From positions 682,001-746,000 of the forward strand of contig NZ_CP041165.1 of assembly GCF_014905095.1 (NCBI RefSeq): 64,000 bases of DNA, given 5' to 3'. Position 1 is the first letter of the stretch, and each line of letters opens with the position of its first letter. Below are positions 45,829-55,287 of the stretch, in pieces. The notes under the pieces were generated by a model. That model ran no database searches and was not told the DNA's origin. It saw only the letters and a program-made list of their open reading frames with translations. Made by a program: the position numbers and the translations under genes. Source of the stretch: Sulfurimonas marina. Its GTDB lineage: Bacteria; Campylobacterota; Campylobacteria; Campylobacterales; Sulfurimonadaceae.

Positions 45829-46497
45829 TTATTTTGGCAGGGTGAACTTTTGTGTTATTAACTCACCTTCATCATTAAAGTAAAGATAGTATAACATATC
45901 TTTTTTTACTGAAAGGCCCGCTAAAAAGCGTAGTGCTAAATTTGCTTGAAGGGAAGCTATATGCATCACTATTGGAGCTGCAATCCCTGCAGGTGTTTTT
46001 TGGATAATTTTGAATGCATCGGAAAATGAAGACTCATCTATAAAACAAACCTGTCCGTGAAACGCTTCAACACTTCCGTAAACCCATGGAAGATTTTTCT
46101 CTTTTGCATATGTGTTAATCTCTCCGCGAGTAGGGAGGTTATCCGTCGCATCTATAATGAGGTCCACTTCTATATTTTTAGCTGCCCAGCCGGCAAAATC
46201 GCAATCATGTGCAATAGCTTTTGTGAAAGGGCATCTTTGCTCTATTATTTGTGCGTTGATTTGGGCTTTGTTTTTTCCTTCATCACCCGTTTTAAAAGCG
46301 ATTTGTCTATGGATATTATGTAAACTTACTTCATCAAAATCAACCATATGGATCTCTCCAATACCGCTTGCACCTAGTGCAAATGCTAAAGAGGAACCAA
46401 GACCTCCCGAACCTATAATAGCGATTCTTTTTGATTGTAGATTTTGTTGTGTCTCTTCACCCCATAGTTGTACTTGGCGATGGAAGTATTTCATCAT
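45829..46497 (-). CDS. ThiF/MoeB/HesA-family adenylyltransferase, no zinc site
   Basis: An E1-like protein of 222 residues. The ATP-binding IAIIGSGGLGSSLAFALGASGIGEIHMVDFD and the substrate-adenylating NIHRQIAFKTGDEGKNKAQ and LIIDATDNLPTR segments are clear. The paired CxxC zinc motifs of MoeB and classic ThiF are missing. The partner ubiquitin-like protein (ThiS, MoaD or other) is not in the window. A short ThiF-like role in thiazole formation is the usual annotation for this type in Campylobacterota; I leave it open. Confidence 0.85.
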   Translation of the reverse strand: MMKYFHRQVQLWGEETQQNLQSKRIAIIGSGGLGSSLAFALGASGIGEIHMVDFDEVSLHNIHRQIAFKTGDEGKNKAQINAQIIEQRCPFTKAIAHDCDFAGWAAKNIEVDLIIDATDNLPTRGEINTYAKEKNLPWVYGSVEAFHGQVCFIDESSFSDAFKIIQKTPAGIAAPIVMHIASLQANLALRFLAGLSVKKDMLYYLYFNDEGELITQKFTLPK

Positions 46498-46523
46498 AAT
46501 TGAGCCTTTATCATAAAAAAGTG

Positions 46524-46529
46524 ATTATA
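46524..46529 (-). promoter_or_regulatory. Possible -10 box for thiF-like/nudix/ATPase operon
   Basis: GATATAAT on the minus strand, 26 bases before the ATG at 46497. Confidence 0.4.
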
Positions 46530-46539
46530 TCATAAAAAG

Positions 46540-47340
46540 TTATATCTTAACTTCTCTTCGTTTGACCGCATCACGAAAACCCCACATTCTACGAGAGGCA
46601 ACCACTTCTTTGTGGGAGAGTTTTACAAGCATTAGTTCCTCTTTGTTCCCCAAGTGAGTCAGTATCTCACCATCCGGGGATGCTAAAACAGAATCTCCGT
46701 AAAATTTCCATGTGAAATCTTTTTCTTGGTATTCTCCAATCCTATTAGCTCGTAAAACATAACAGTTATTTGTAAAAGCACGTGTCTGAATAAGTGCTTT
46801 CCAGCGCTCATACGATTCAAATGTAGATACACTAGGCATCAAGATACAGTCAATATTTTTATTTTTTATTTTTTTAAATATCTCATCAAAATGAAGTTCA
46901 AATCCACTTATAACAGCAAACTTGAGGTTTTCCACTTTAAATGTTAATGGAGCTTTTATTGTCTCTATCTCATTTGCAAAAAACTTCTCTTCATTCCAAT
47001 GAGAATAGTTGATAAGTATCTGTTGTTGATAATAGGAAGTGGAATTCGGTGCAAATTTTGCGATTGTTTTGTAGAGCTGTTTTTTCTTTACCAAGACAAT
47101 CGGAGCAATAATTGTGATCTCATAAGTACTTGAGAGATCTTTTAAGATCTTGATCTGTTGTTCAGATTGCTCTTTGATCATGCTTACAGACATATCGCAA
47201 AGTTCTTTGAAGAAAGGATTTAATATATATTCACCGAGTAAAAGGAGTTTTACCCCCTTTTTATTGGCAATTCTGATGTAGTTTAAAAGTTTTGTAGAAC
47301 TAAGTCCTTGCGAGCTTAGTTGTAAAACGGCAGCTTTCAT
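46540..47340 (-). CDS. Nitrilase-superfamily protein, probably catalytically inactive
   Basis: A carbon-nitrogen hydrolase fold protein of 266 residues. The first catalytic Glu (Glu-37 in LLLLGEYIL) is kept. The Lys region reads YYQQQILIN (Gln near 106 where Lys is expected), and the nucleophile region reads FAVISGFELHFDE, with Gly-146 where the family Cys stands. Later family features (RAFTNNCYVLRANRIG, FYGDSVLASPDGE) remain. Two of three catalytic residues are therefore absent, so I predict a binding or structural role. It overlaps xseB by 1 base. Confidence 0.82.
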   Translation of the reverse strand: MKAAVLQLSSQGLSSTKLLNYIRIANKKGVKLLLLGEYILNPFFKELCDMSVSMIKEQSEQQIKILKDLSSTYEITIIAPIVLVKKKQLYKTIAKFAPNSTSYYQQQILINYSHWNEEKFFANEIETIKAPLTFKVENLKFAVISGFELHFDEIFKKIKNKNIDCILMPSVSTFESYERWKALIQTRAFTNNCYVLRANRIGEYQEKDFTWKFYGDSVLASPDGEILTHLGNKEELMLVKLSHKEVVASRRMWGFRDAVKRREVKI

Positions 47341-47531
47341 TATTTGTTTTTGATCTCTTGGATCTTGATTTGTGCATCTTCAAGCATCTTTTGTGCTTCA
47401 CTTAACTCTTTCATACCTGCTTCATACTCTTTTACACTATCCTCTAATGTAATCTCGGGGTTCATAAGTTTTTCAAGAGTTTTTTTTGCATTTTCCAATT
47501 TAAGTTCAAAGCTTTGTTGTTCGTTATCCAT
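47340..47531 (-). CDS. xseB: Exodeoxyribonuclease VII small subunit
   Basis: A coiled-coil protein of 63 residues with the family pattern FELKLENAKKTLEKLMNPEITLEDSVKEYEAGMKEL. It partners XseA, not seen here. It overlaps metX by 8 bases and the nitrilase-like gene by 1 base. Confidence 0.9.
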   Translation of the reverse strand: MDNEQQSFELKLENAKKTLEKLMNPEITLEDSVKEYEAGMKELSEAQKMLEDAQIKIQEIKNK

Positions 47532-48630
47532 CTAAAACCTCTGTTATATATCTATCAAATTTTTCTAGTTCAACTAAAAATGCATCGTGCCCGTAATCAC
47601 TCTCAACACAAAAGTAGTCAAAATTCTTTTTGCCCAGTTTTGTCATCTCATCTGCAATCTCTTTCATCTCAAAATCTCTAAATAAAAGATCATTTTTAAA
47701 GCTGATCAGATGAAGGTCTGCACTCACTTTATCAAGGGCATCACTAAGGGAATCAAATCCACGGGATAGATCGTAGATATTAATCGCTTTTGTGATGTAA
47801 AGGTACGAGAGCGGGTCAAACCACTTTGTAAAGTTATAGCCGTTGTACTCTAAGTACGATTCAACTTGAAACTTTCCAAAAAGCTCATAAAGACCATCTG
47901 TACGTTTATAGTCACGGCCAAATTTTTTATTCATTGATTCATGAGATAAAAAGCTGATATGCCCGGCCATACGTCCTACAGCCATACCTGAAAGACCTTG
48001 TTCTTTGATAACTTCCGGATCGTAATACCCTTGTTGAAATTCGGGATCTTTTAAAATAGCTTCTTGGGCGACTTTATTAAAAGCAATAGCCCATGGCTGT
48101 GTAGCATGAGTCGTTGCAAGAGCTATTACCTTGTTTGCAAAGTTAGGGTAGTGAATAGCAAACTGAAGAGCTTGCATACCACCCATACTCCCACCGATTA
48201 TTGCTTCAACTCTATGGATATCAAGGCGATCAAATAAGATTCTTTGTGCTTTGACCATATCTTTTACGCTGATTACCGGAAACTTATAACGGTATGGTTC
48301 GTGGTGAGGATGTTGTGTACTTATCGGTCCTGTTGAGCCAAAACAACTCCCGATCACGTTTGAGCAAATTACAAAATATTTGTTAGTATCGATCGCTTTA
48401 TCTGGACCGATAAGTCCATCCCACCAACCGGCTTTACTTTCACCTTCATAAATTCCGGCAGCATGGTGTGAACCTGTAAGCGCGTGACAAACTACAATTA
48501 CATTTGTTTTCTCTTCATTAAGAGTTCCATATGTCTCGTATGTTATGTCATAAGGTTCTAAAATACGGCCACTTTCTAAGTATAAAGGGTTAGTAAAATG
48601 TTCCGTATGTGTTTGTAGGTTTAAACTCAA
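47524..48630 (-). CDS. metX: Homoserine O-acetyltransferase
   Basis: An alpha/beta hydrolase of 368 residues that acetylates homoserine for methionine synthesis. Seen are CHALTGSHHAAG, the nucleophile elbow GGSMGGMQALQFA, LATTHATQPWAIA, and the catalytic His in SDYGHDAFL. The start is a TTG at 48630. It follows metY by 52 bases, giving the direct sulfhydrylation pair metY-metX. Confidence 0.95.
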   Translation of the reverse strand: MSLNLQTHTEHFTNPLYLESGRILEPYDITYETYGTLNEEKTNVIVVCHALTGSHHAAGIYEGESKAGWWDGLIGPDKAIDTNKYFVICSNVIGSCFGSTGPISTQHPHHEPYRYKFPVISVKDMVKAQRILFDRLDIHRVEAIIGGSMGGMQALQFAIHYPNFANKVIALATTHATQPWAIAFNKVAQEAILKDPEFQQGYYDPEVIKEQGLSGMAVGRMAGHISFLSHESMNKKFGRDYKRTDGLYELFGKFQVESYLEYNGYNFTKWFDPLSYLYITKAINIYDLSRGFDSLSDALDKVSADLHLISFKNDLLFRDFEMKEIADEMTKLGKKNFDYFCVESDYGHDAFLVELEKFDRYITEVLDG

Positions 48631-48682
48631 ATTTTGCGCTCTTTAAAAAATTGTTTCTGTAATTCTATCAAAAGTCACTTAA

Positions 48683-49948
48683 TTAAACCTCTAACGCCTG
48701 CTTCATGTCTGCTATTAAATCATCTGCATTCTCAAGTCCACAACTGATACGGATAAGTCCTGACGGTACACCGCAAGCAATTAACTCTTCAGCGCTAAGT
48801 TGTTGGTGTGTCGTTGAAGCAGGGTGAGTGATAATCGATTTGCTATCACCAATGTTTACTACTAACGAATAAAGTTCTGTAGCATTTACTATTTTTGTAG
48901 CTTCCTCTAAAGAACCTACTTCAAAACTGAGTAGTCCGCTAGAACGTCCATCTTTGAAATATTTTTGTGCCATCTCATAGTTAGGATTGCTTTTTAGTCC
49001 TGGATAGTTCACTTTTTTTACTTTTGGATGTGACTCTAAAAACTCTGCTAGCTTTTGTGCATTGTTAGAGTGCTCTTTCATTCTAATTGCTAGTGTTTCC
49101 ATCCCTTGAATAAATAGCCATGAGTTAAAAGGTGAAGATACAGCTCCAAGATCACGTAGTAGCGAGAGTCTTGCACGTAGTGAAAACGGAGGTAGTCCAA
49201 CATCAGTATAGACTAAACCGTGGTATGATTCATCCGGTTCATTAAAATGGTAGTATCTTGAATTGTCTTTTAGTTTTTCCAGGATATTTTTACTTTCAAC
49301 CATAATACCCCCGATAGCGAGTCCTTGACCCGTTGTATATTTTGAAGCACTATGTACTACAACATCTACACCATATGAAAGTGGTTGACAAAGAATCGGT
49401 GTTGCAACAGTATTATCCACAACAGTTAAAATATTGTGTTTGTTTGCAATAGCAACAATCGCTTCAATATCGGCTACATCTATACTTGGATTTGTTAAAG
49501 ACTCGAAAAATATCACTTTAGTTTTGTCATCGACAAGGGCTTCGATCTCTTCTGGATTATGGACATTGAAAAAACGTGCTTCTATACCGAAACGTTTGAG
49601 AGTATGTGCTGTTTGTGTTAAACTGCCACCGTAAAGTTGTTTAGCACAAACAATGTTATCTCCCGCTTCAGCAGCATTTGCAAAAGCGTAAAAAATAGCG
49701 CTCATACCACTAGATGTTGCGATCGCAGCAGCTCCACCTTCAAGTTCGGCAAAACGTTTTTCAAAAACATCGGTTGTAGGATTGTTTAGGCGTGTATAGA
49801 TATTACCGAGTTCTTTTAAAGCAAAAAGATCAGCAGCATGCTCAACATCACGAAATTCATATGCTGTTGTTTGATAGATCGGAACAGCCATGGTTCCTTG
49901 CGTATCTTTGTCGTATCCTACATGTAATGCTTTAGTTTGTATATCCAT
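48683..49948 (-). CDS. metY: O-acetylhomoserine sulfhydrylase
   Basis: A PLP-dependent Cys/Met metabolism enzyme of 421 residues that makes homocysteine from O-acetylhomoserine and sulfide. It has YTRLNNPTTDVFEKRFAELEGG, ATSSGMSAIFYA, the VVDNTVATP region, and the PLP lysine in VVHSASKYTTGQG. Use of sulfide directly suits a sulfur-rich habitat. It lies 10 bases downstream of the unknown gene at 49959. Confidence 0.95.
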   Translation of the reverse strand: MDIQTKALHVGYDKDTQGTMAVPIYQTTAYEFRDVEHAADLFALKELGNIYTRLNNPTTDVFEKRFAELEGGAAAIATSSGMSAIFYAFANAAEAGDNIVCAKQLYGGSLTQTAHTLKRFGIEARFFNVHNPEEIEALVDDKTKVIFFESLTNPSIDVADIEAIVAIANKHNILTVVDNTVATPILCQPLSYGVDVVVHSASKYTTGQGLAIGGIMVESKNILEKLKDNSRYYHFNEPDESYHGLVYTDVGLPPFSLRARLSLLRDLGAVSSPFNSWLFIQGMETLAIRMKEHSNNAQKLAEFLESHPKVKKVNYPGLKSNPNYEMAQKYFKDGRSSGLLSFEVGSLEEATKIVNATELYSLVVNIGDSKSIITHPASTTHQQLSAEELIACGVPSGLIRISCGLENADDLIADMKQALEV

Positions 49949-49958
49949 AAAATATCCT

Positions 49959-50405
49959 TTAATGTTCTTCTTTGTATTGTTGTTTTAAATTACTGAGAAA
50001 TTCTAATATTCTCTCTTGGTAGCTCAGAGTATCTTCATCTTTTGTTAAAATTACTAATGGTTTAAGGGCTTTGATGTCAATTTTTTTCGCATATCTTGGG
50101 ACAATGTGTAACTCTTTTTGAATATGATAAACAAGTTTGTCAATATCTAAGCCATTGTTGTTCTGTACTTTTTGTACAATCTCTCTTGTTGTCAGCATGA
50201 GAAGATTTGCACGGGCCTCATCTTGTTCATAAATATCCATCCCTAGATCTTTTACAATTACAAAACTCTCATCCGGTGCCTGTTCATTCGCTGCAATAAG
50301 TAGGGCAAAAACTTTTGCCCGAAATTCTAACGATCCATGATGATGGACAAAAAGTTCCCTAAAAGCATTAAAAAAACGATATTTAAATTTAAAAGCAAAA
50401 TTCAT
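49959..50405 (-). CDS. Conserved helical protein of unknown function
   Basis: A mainly helical protein of 148 residues with no signal peptide. HHHGSLEFRAKVFALLIAANEQAPDESFVIVKDLG weakly resembles TerB-like helical domains, but not enough to assign it. AAGGA precedes the ATG. It heads a probable operon with metY, metX, xseB and the nitrilase-like gene. Confidence 0.7.
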   Translation of the reverse strand: MNFAFKFKYRFFNAFRELFVHHHGSLEFRAKVFALLIAANEQAPDESFVIVKDLGMDIYEQDEARANLLMLTTREIVQKVQNNNGLDIDKLVYHIQKELHIVPRYAKKIDIKALKPLVILTKDEDTLSYQERILEFLSNLKQQYKEEH

Positions 50406-50423
50406 ACGTATTCCTTAGGTGAT

Positions 50424-50429
50424 ATTATA
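50424..50429 (-). promoter_or_regulatory. Likely -10 box for the 50405 gene and met operon
   Basis: GTATAAT on the minus strand, 18 bases before the ATG at 50405. Confidence 0.55.
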
Positions 50430-50439
50430 CATTATTTGA

Positions 50440-50445
50440 TATAAT
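50440..50445 (+). promoter_or_regulatory. Likely -10 box for yebC
   Basis: GATATAAT on the plus strand, 35 bases before the yebC ATG; divergent from the met promoter 10 bases away. Confidence 0.55.
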
Positions 50446-50480
50446 TTCAAAAAATAATTTGGATTTAAAAAAGGAAAGAA

Positions 50481-51191
50481 ATGGGTAGAGCCTTTGAATA
50501 TAGAAAAGCATCAAAACTAAAACGTTGGGGAGCAATGTCAAAATTGTTTCCTAAACTTGGTAAAGTTATTACGATGGCAGCTAAAGAGGGTGGTAGCGAT
50601 CCTGACCTAAATCCAAAACTACGTACGGCTATTTTGAATGCAAAATCTGAAAATATGCCAAAAGATAATATTGAAGCGGCGATTAAACGTGCAAGTGCAA
50701 AAGACCTTGCAGATATGAAAGAGGTTAATTTTGAAGGAAAAGCACCACATGGTGTTTTAATTTTTATTGAATGTGCAACAGATAACAATACAAGAACTGT
50801 TGCCAATGTAAAATCAATCTTTAATAAAAATAACGGTGAACTTTTAACTAACGGTTCACTGGAGTTTATGTTTTCTCGTAAAGCAATTTTTGAGTTTTCT
50901 ATGAAAGAAGATATGGATCTTGAAGAATTAGAACTGGAACTAATTGATGCTGGTTTAGAAGAACTTGAAGAGGAAGAGGGTGTAGTATTAGCTACTGCTG
51001 ATTATACAAGTTTCGGTACTATGAATGAAGCGTTAGAAGGTATGGGTGTTGAACTTTCAAAAGCGACTTTAGAGCGTATGGCAAATACTCCTGTTGAATT
51101 AACTGAAGAGCAACAAGCTGATATCGACAAGATTCTGGAAAGACTTGAAGATGATGAAGATGTTCAAAAGGTATATACAAATATCGCTTAA
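50481..51191 (+). CDS. YebC/PmpR family protein
   Basis: A protein of 236 residues (TACO1/YebC family). [28 protein letters not shown] at the start, the [16 protein letters not shown] helix and [31 protein letters not shown] are family signatures. Members act as transcription regulators and, for some, as ribosome-associated factors relieving stalling. The ribosome site is AAGGAAAG. It is coupled with the IMPACT-family gene as TAATG. Confidence 0.93.
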   Translation: MGRAFEYRKASKLKRWGAMSKLFPKLGKVITMAAKEGGSDPDLNPKLRTAILNAKSENMPKDNIEAAIKRASAKDLADMKEVNFEGKAPHGVLIFIECATDNNTRTVANVKSIFNKNNGELLTNGSLEFMFSRKAIFEFSMKEDMDLEELELELIDAGLEELEEEEGVVLATADYTSFGTMNEALEGMGVELSKATLERMANTPVELTEEQQADIDKILERLEDDEDVQKVYTNIA

Positions 51192-51769
51192 TGCAGTATA
51201 TACAAAAACATTTTACTTCCACATTAGAGGTGAAGCAATCAAAGTTTATTGCTCACCTTATTCCCTACGAACTTTATGAAACTACATTAGAACAACTCAA
51301 AGTTGAACATCCCAAAGCAAGACATTTTGTAACGGCGTTTCGTTATTTAAATGAATACGATCAAGTGGTTGAACACTCAAGTGATGACGGCGAACCAAAA
51401 GGGACATCTGGAAAGCCTTCTTTAATGGTACTCCAAGGACAAGAACTAATAAATATTGCTGTTATTGTTGTGAGATATTTTGGTGGAACAAAGCTAGGAA
51501 CAGGTGGATTGGTTCGGGCGTATAGTGATGCTGTAAATCAAGTTATTAACGAAGCAGAATTATCTCCTTATGAAAAAGAGTTTACACAAAAAGTTTCTGT
51601 TGATTATGCAGATATAAGACTGCTGGAGTATGAGTGTGAAACTGCAGATATTAAGATTGTAGATAAAAATTTTACGACAGATGCAGAATATATTTTGAAA
51701 GCTTCTCAAGAGAATCTAAAGACTCTCTTAGAAAAATTAAAAAGAGTAGTAAAAGTTCTATCCTCCTGA
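51191..51769 (+). CDS. YigZ/IMPACT family protein
   Basis: A protein of 192 residues. The UPF0029 domain is recognisable from KQSKFIAHLIPY, HPKARHFVTAFRY, EHSSDDGEPKGTSGKP and VVRYFGGTKLGTGGLVRAYSDAV. The C-terminal half is the DUF1949-like region. The family is linked with translation control, but the bacterial role is unclear. Its 3' end overlaps the convergent ctsF-like gene by 12 bases. Confidence 0.92.
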   Translation: MQYIQKHFTSTLEVKQSKFIAHLIPYELYETTLEQLKVEHPKARHFVTAFRYLNEYDQVVEHSSDDGEPKGTSGKPSLMVLQGQELINIAVIVVRYFGGTKLGTGGLVRAYSDAVNQVINEAELSPYEKEFTQKVSVDYADIRLLEYECETADIKIVDKNFTTDAEYILKASQENLKTLLEKLKRVVKVLSS

Positions 51770-53002
51770 TACAGCTCTTCCCATATCCCACATTGGTAAA
51801 AAGATACCTAGAGCAAGAAGTATTACCATGCCGGCAATCATAAAGAGCATAATAGGCTCAATTGCTTCACTTAGACCTTCAATAATAGCATCAAAACGCA
51901 TTTTATAATATTCAGCTACTTTTTTAATCATAGAATCTAATGTACCACTATCTTCACCGGCTCTAACCATTTGTATAATCATATTTTCAAATAGACCAGT
52001 TTCTTCAAGACCTTTATTGAGTGCACCCCCCTTTTCAACAGTTACTCTTACTGATAAAAGTTTTTGTTTAAGTGGAAGATTATCAATCATACTAATTGCA
52101 GTGTCGAGTGCCTCAGCAATAGGGATACCTGCACGTACTAGTTCAGAAAAAACAAGTGTAAATCTACTTAATGTTGAAAACATAATAAGGTTTTTAACTA
52201 AATATGTACGTAATAATAATTTATGCCATTTAAATCGTATATGTTCATAGTTATTAACCATATATCTAAATATAACAAATCCAATAAATAGACCAAGTAG
52301 AATATATGGACCAAAATTATTAAATAAATATTCAAGTTTTAATAAAATTTGTGTTGGTAATGGTAGTTCTGCATGTAATTGTTCAAACATCTCTTTAAAT
52401 TTAGGAACAACATATGAGATAAGGATAGTAAATGCAATTGCCATCGCAATCATTACATTTCTAGGATATGCCATCGCTTTTTTAAATTTGACAACATTAG
52501 AACGAATCTCCTCAAGCATATCTGCTAATGCATAAAGTGCTTCATCTAAATTACCTGTTTTTTCACCAAGTTGTACCATTGCAATGGTAAGGTTACCTAA
52601 TTCGAAACGGAAGTTCTGCATAGATTTTGATAAAGATTGTCCAGAGTTAATATCATCAGCTACTTTTGAAAAAACAGTTTCTAAAGCTTCATCTGCAGTA
52701 GCATTGGCAATTTCTGAAAGGGAGTCATGGATAGAGATACCAGCATTTGTCATAACGGCAAGTTGACGAATTGCAGCTATTAAAGAATCTGGTTTGATTT
52801 TCTTTTTTCTATAGTTTTTTAGAAAATCATTTTTAAGTCTTCTAAACTTATCTTCAAATGGTTCATCAGCTTCCGAAATTTTTATAATAATACCGGTAAA
52901 CTTCAGTTTAGCATAGTTCATAGCCTCTTTCTTGTCTTCTGCATATAAACCTATAATCTCTTTTTTCCCGTGTTTTAATACTGTTGCTTCAAAGTACTTC
53001 AT
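51758..53002 (-). CDS. ctsF: Type II secretion/type IV pilus inner-membrane protein GspF/PilC (CtsF-like)
   Basis: An inner-membrane platform protein of 414 residues. Two GspF domains (about 75-200 and 275-400) carry QLAVMTNAGISIHDSL, QLGEKTGNLDEAL, ELVRAGIPIAEALDTA and MVRAGEDSGTLDSMI, with three membrane helices. In C. jejuni the matching protein CtsF is needed for DNA uptake. It overlaps the ATPase gene by 4 bases. It is the last gene of the secretion operon. Confidence 0.9.
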   Translation of the reverse strand: MKYFEATVLKHGKKEIIGLYAEDKKEAMNYAKLKFTGIIIKISEADEPFEDKFRRLKNDFLKNYRKKKIKPDSLIAAIRQLAVMTNAGISIHDSLSEIANATADEALETVFSKVADDINSGQSLSKSMQNFRFELGNLTIAMVQLGEKTGNLDEALYALADMLEEIRSNVVKFKKAMAYPRNVMIAMAIAFTILISYVVPKFKEMFEQLHAELPLPTQILLKLEYLFNNFGPYILLGLFIGFVIFRYMVNNYEHIRFKWHKLLLRTYLVKNLIMFSTLSRFTLVFSELVRAGIPIAEALDTAISMIDNLPLKQKLLSVRVTVEKGGALNKGLEETGLFENMIIQMVRAGEDSGTLDSMIKKVAEYYKMRFDAIIEGLSEAIEPIMLFMIAGMVILLALGIFLPMWDMGRAVSGG

Positions 53003-54735
53003 TCTTTTGCCACCTTTAATACTTCTTCAATACTTGTAATGCCATCAATAGCTTTTTGTATACCATTTTGGAAAATATTAACAAATCCCTCTTTTTTTGC
53101 TTGTTCAAGTATAGCATCTTTTGACGCCCCTTTTGCAATAAGTGTTGAGATTTCTTCTGAGATGTTTAAAACTTCAGCAATCATCTCCCTACCTATATAG
53201 CCAGAATCATTACACTCTCTACAACCTTGCCCTTTAAAAAATCTTGTTCCTTGAGGTACAACTCCATCAATCTCCTCAAGTACAGAAGCGGAAAGTTCAT
53301 CTTCAATTTTACAATGTGGACATATTTTTCTTACTAGCCTTTGTGCTTGGATAGCAACTAAAGCACCACTGATGAGGTAATGCTCGATTCCCATATCTGC
53401 CATACGAGGAATAGCACTAATTGAGTCATTTGTGTGAAGTGTAGAGATAACCAAGTGACCAGTAAGTGCAGCTTTAATAGCGATCTCCAGTGTTTCCTGG
53501 TCACGAATCTCCCCAATCATGATTTTATCAGGGTCTTGACGAAGGATTGAACGAAGAGCATCGGCGAAACTCAGACCAACTTTAGCATTTACTTGAACTT
53601 GTTGGATAAGGTTCATTCTATACTCAACCGGGTCCTCAACTGTAATTACTTTATCCTCTACATTTCTTAATTCATTTAATGCACCGTAAAGTGTTGTCGT
53701 TTTACCGGAACCTGTCGGTCCTGTAACGAGAATAATTCCATATGGAGCTTTAAGTCCTTTAATTAGTTTATTATAACTTACAGGATCCATACCTGCATCT
53801 TCAAGTCGTACAAGAGCTTTTTGTTTATCTAAAACCCTCATAACAATCGATTCACCATACAGAATTGGTAATGTTGATATACGGAAATCGTATTCTCTTG
53901 AACCAACAGCTGTTGAAAAACGACCATCTTGAGGTTTACGTTTTTCTGCAATATCTAAGTTTGAAAGGAGTTTTAGTCTTGATGCTAATGGTGGATAGAT
54001 ATCTTTTTCAAAAATAAACATCTCAGAAAGTCTACCATCTACACGACCACGAACTACACAGTTTTTCTCAGTAGGTTCAATATGAATATCACTTGCACGA
54101 CCATTAATACAGGTTTTTAAAATAACATCAATAAGTTGTAAGATCGAAGATGCTTCTTGTTGCTCTTCTAAAGAACTAATAGAGTTCAACTCTTCACGAA
54201 TTCTTTTAACAAGCCCTTTAACGCTATCTTTTAGACCGATTTTATAAAGATATGAAGAGATCTGCTTTTTTGTTGCAAGAGCAATTTTAACAACTTTACG
54301 AGGAAAAAGTCTTTGCATAGCTTCTTGTGCTTCAATATTTAAAGGATCGCTAATAGCAATTGTTACACTCATCTCATCTTGTGAAATTGGTATGGCATTA
54401 TGTTTTTGTAGTTGAGAGAGTGAAACTTGTTCTGTAAGATAATAATCCATATCAATTGAATCAAGATCCACAAATATAAGGTCAAGTTCATGAGCTAACT
54501 TTTCAAGGACTACAGACTCTTGAATATAATCATAGTTGTCTATAATTGAAAGATCATAAACTCCATCTCTCACTTGTTGGACAATGAAACGAACAAGTCT
54601 ATCCATTGTCATAAACCCTGAAAGGGTGATATCTCTAAGGACTAAGTTTTCACTAACACCCTTTGCAAGTAATCTATCTACTTGCCCTTTCATTATTGAA
54701 CCGTTGGCAAGTAAGTCGGTTGTAATTCTATCCAT
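52999..54735 (-). CDS. ctsE: Secretion/pilus assembly ATPase GspE/PilB (CtsE-like)
   Basis: A hexameric ATPase of 578 residues. An N-terminal MshEN-type domain (about 1-160) is followed by the ATPase core with Walker [18 protein letters not shown], Asp box DPVEYRM, Walker B LRQDPDKIMIGEIRD and His box ALTGHLVISTLHTND. A zinc-binding CPHC...CREC insert precedes the C-terminus. It provides assembly force for a short pilus or pseudopilus in transformation. Confidence 0.93.
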   Translation of the reverse strand: MDRITTDLLANGSIMKGQVDRLLAKGVSENLVLRDITLSGFMTMDRLVRFIVQQVRDGVYDLSIIDNYDYIQESVVLEKLAHELDLIFVDLDSIDMDYYLTEQVSLSQLQKHNAIPISQDEMSVTIAISDPLNIEAQEAMQRLFPRKVVKIALATKKQISSYLYKIGLKDSVKGLVKRIREELNSISSLEEQQEASSILQLIDVILKTCINGRASDIHIEPTEKNCVVRGRVDGRLSEMFIFEKDIYPPLASRLKLLSNLDIAEKRKPQDGRFSTAVGSREYDFRISTLPILYGESIVMRVLDKQKALVRLEDAGMDPVSYNKLIKGLKAPYGIILVTGPTGSGKTTTLYGALNELRNVEDKVITVEDPVEYRMNLIQQVQVNAKVGLSFADALRSILRQDPDKIMIGEIRDQETLEIAIKAALTGHLVISTLHTNDSISAIPRMADMGIEHYLISGALVAIQAQRLVRKICPHCKIEDELSASVLEEIDGVVPQGTRFFKGQGCRECNDSGYIGREMIAEVLNISEEISTLIAKGASKDAILEQAKKEGFVNIFQNGIQKAIDGITSIEEVLKVAKE

Positions 54736-54744
54736 ATTCAGCCT

Positions 54745-55287
54745 CTACCAATATATATGACGCTTTACAAGCATCGTATCATAATACTCTTCTATGACCA
54801 TTTTTGATGTTTTATAATCTTTTTGTAAGTAAAGTTTGTAAGAAACTTTTTTATTATCTGGATCATCAAAAATATAGAGTGTTCTTCTATCATGTTTACC
54901 AAGATTTACATAAAATTCAAAAACTTTTGAAAGAATATAATCTGTTGTTGGAAGATTAAGTTCTGAAAGTTCGTAATCATCTACAAGTGCATGATACAAA
55001 AGTTTTTTTTGCATTAGTATTATCGAAAAATAAGCGGAGTTAGCTCTTGATTCAGCTGAAAACTTTAATTTAGCAATAGGTAAAGCTAACCTGTCTATAT
55101 AATCTGCTTTTAAACATGAAAAAGCATAAAGTGATAAAAACTCTTCATCTCTATTGTGATTTCTAAAATTACTAAAACCAATATTACACGCAGACTCATA
55201 CTTTTGATTTTGATATAAATTTAAAATATCTTGCTTTACACTTGCAAAAATATTTATTGATAAAAACATAATTAAAAGTATTTTCAT
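54745..55287 (-). CDS. Secreted protein of unknown function in the DNA-uptake operon
   Basis: A protein of 180 residues with a signal peptide (about 1-16, MKILLIMFLSINIFAS). The mature part begins with helical, TPR-like sequence (KQDILNLYQNQKYESACNIGFSNFR, then FLSLYAFSCLKADYIDRL), and ends with a beta-rich YKLYLQKDYKTSKMVIEEYY region. It overlaps the TPR gene by 4 bases and ends 10 bases before ctsE. Its position matches one of the small accessory genes between ctsP and ctsE in C. jejuni; homology is not proven. Confidence 0.7.
   Translation of the reverse strand: MKILLIMFLSINIFASVKQDILNLYQNQKYESACNIGFSNFRNHNRDEEFLSLYAFSCLKADYIDRLALPIAKLKFSAESRANSAYFSIILMQKKLLYHALVDDYELSELNLPTTDYILSKVFEFYVNLGKHDRRTLYIFDDPDNKKVSYKLYLQKDYKTSKMVIEEYYDTMLVKRHIYW

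Noticed and set aside
53568-53580. CTCAGACC copy on the plus strand
   Set aside because: It lies in the ctsE coding sequence without the rest of the loop or a stem; chance match.
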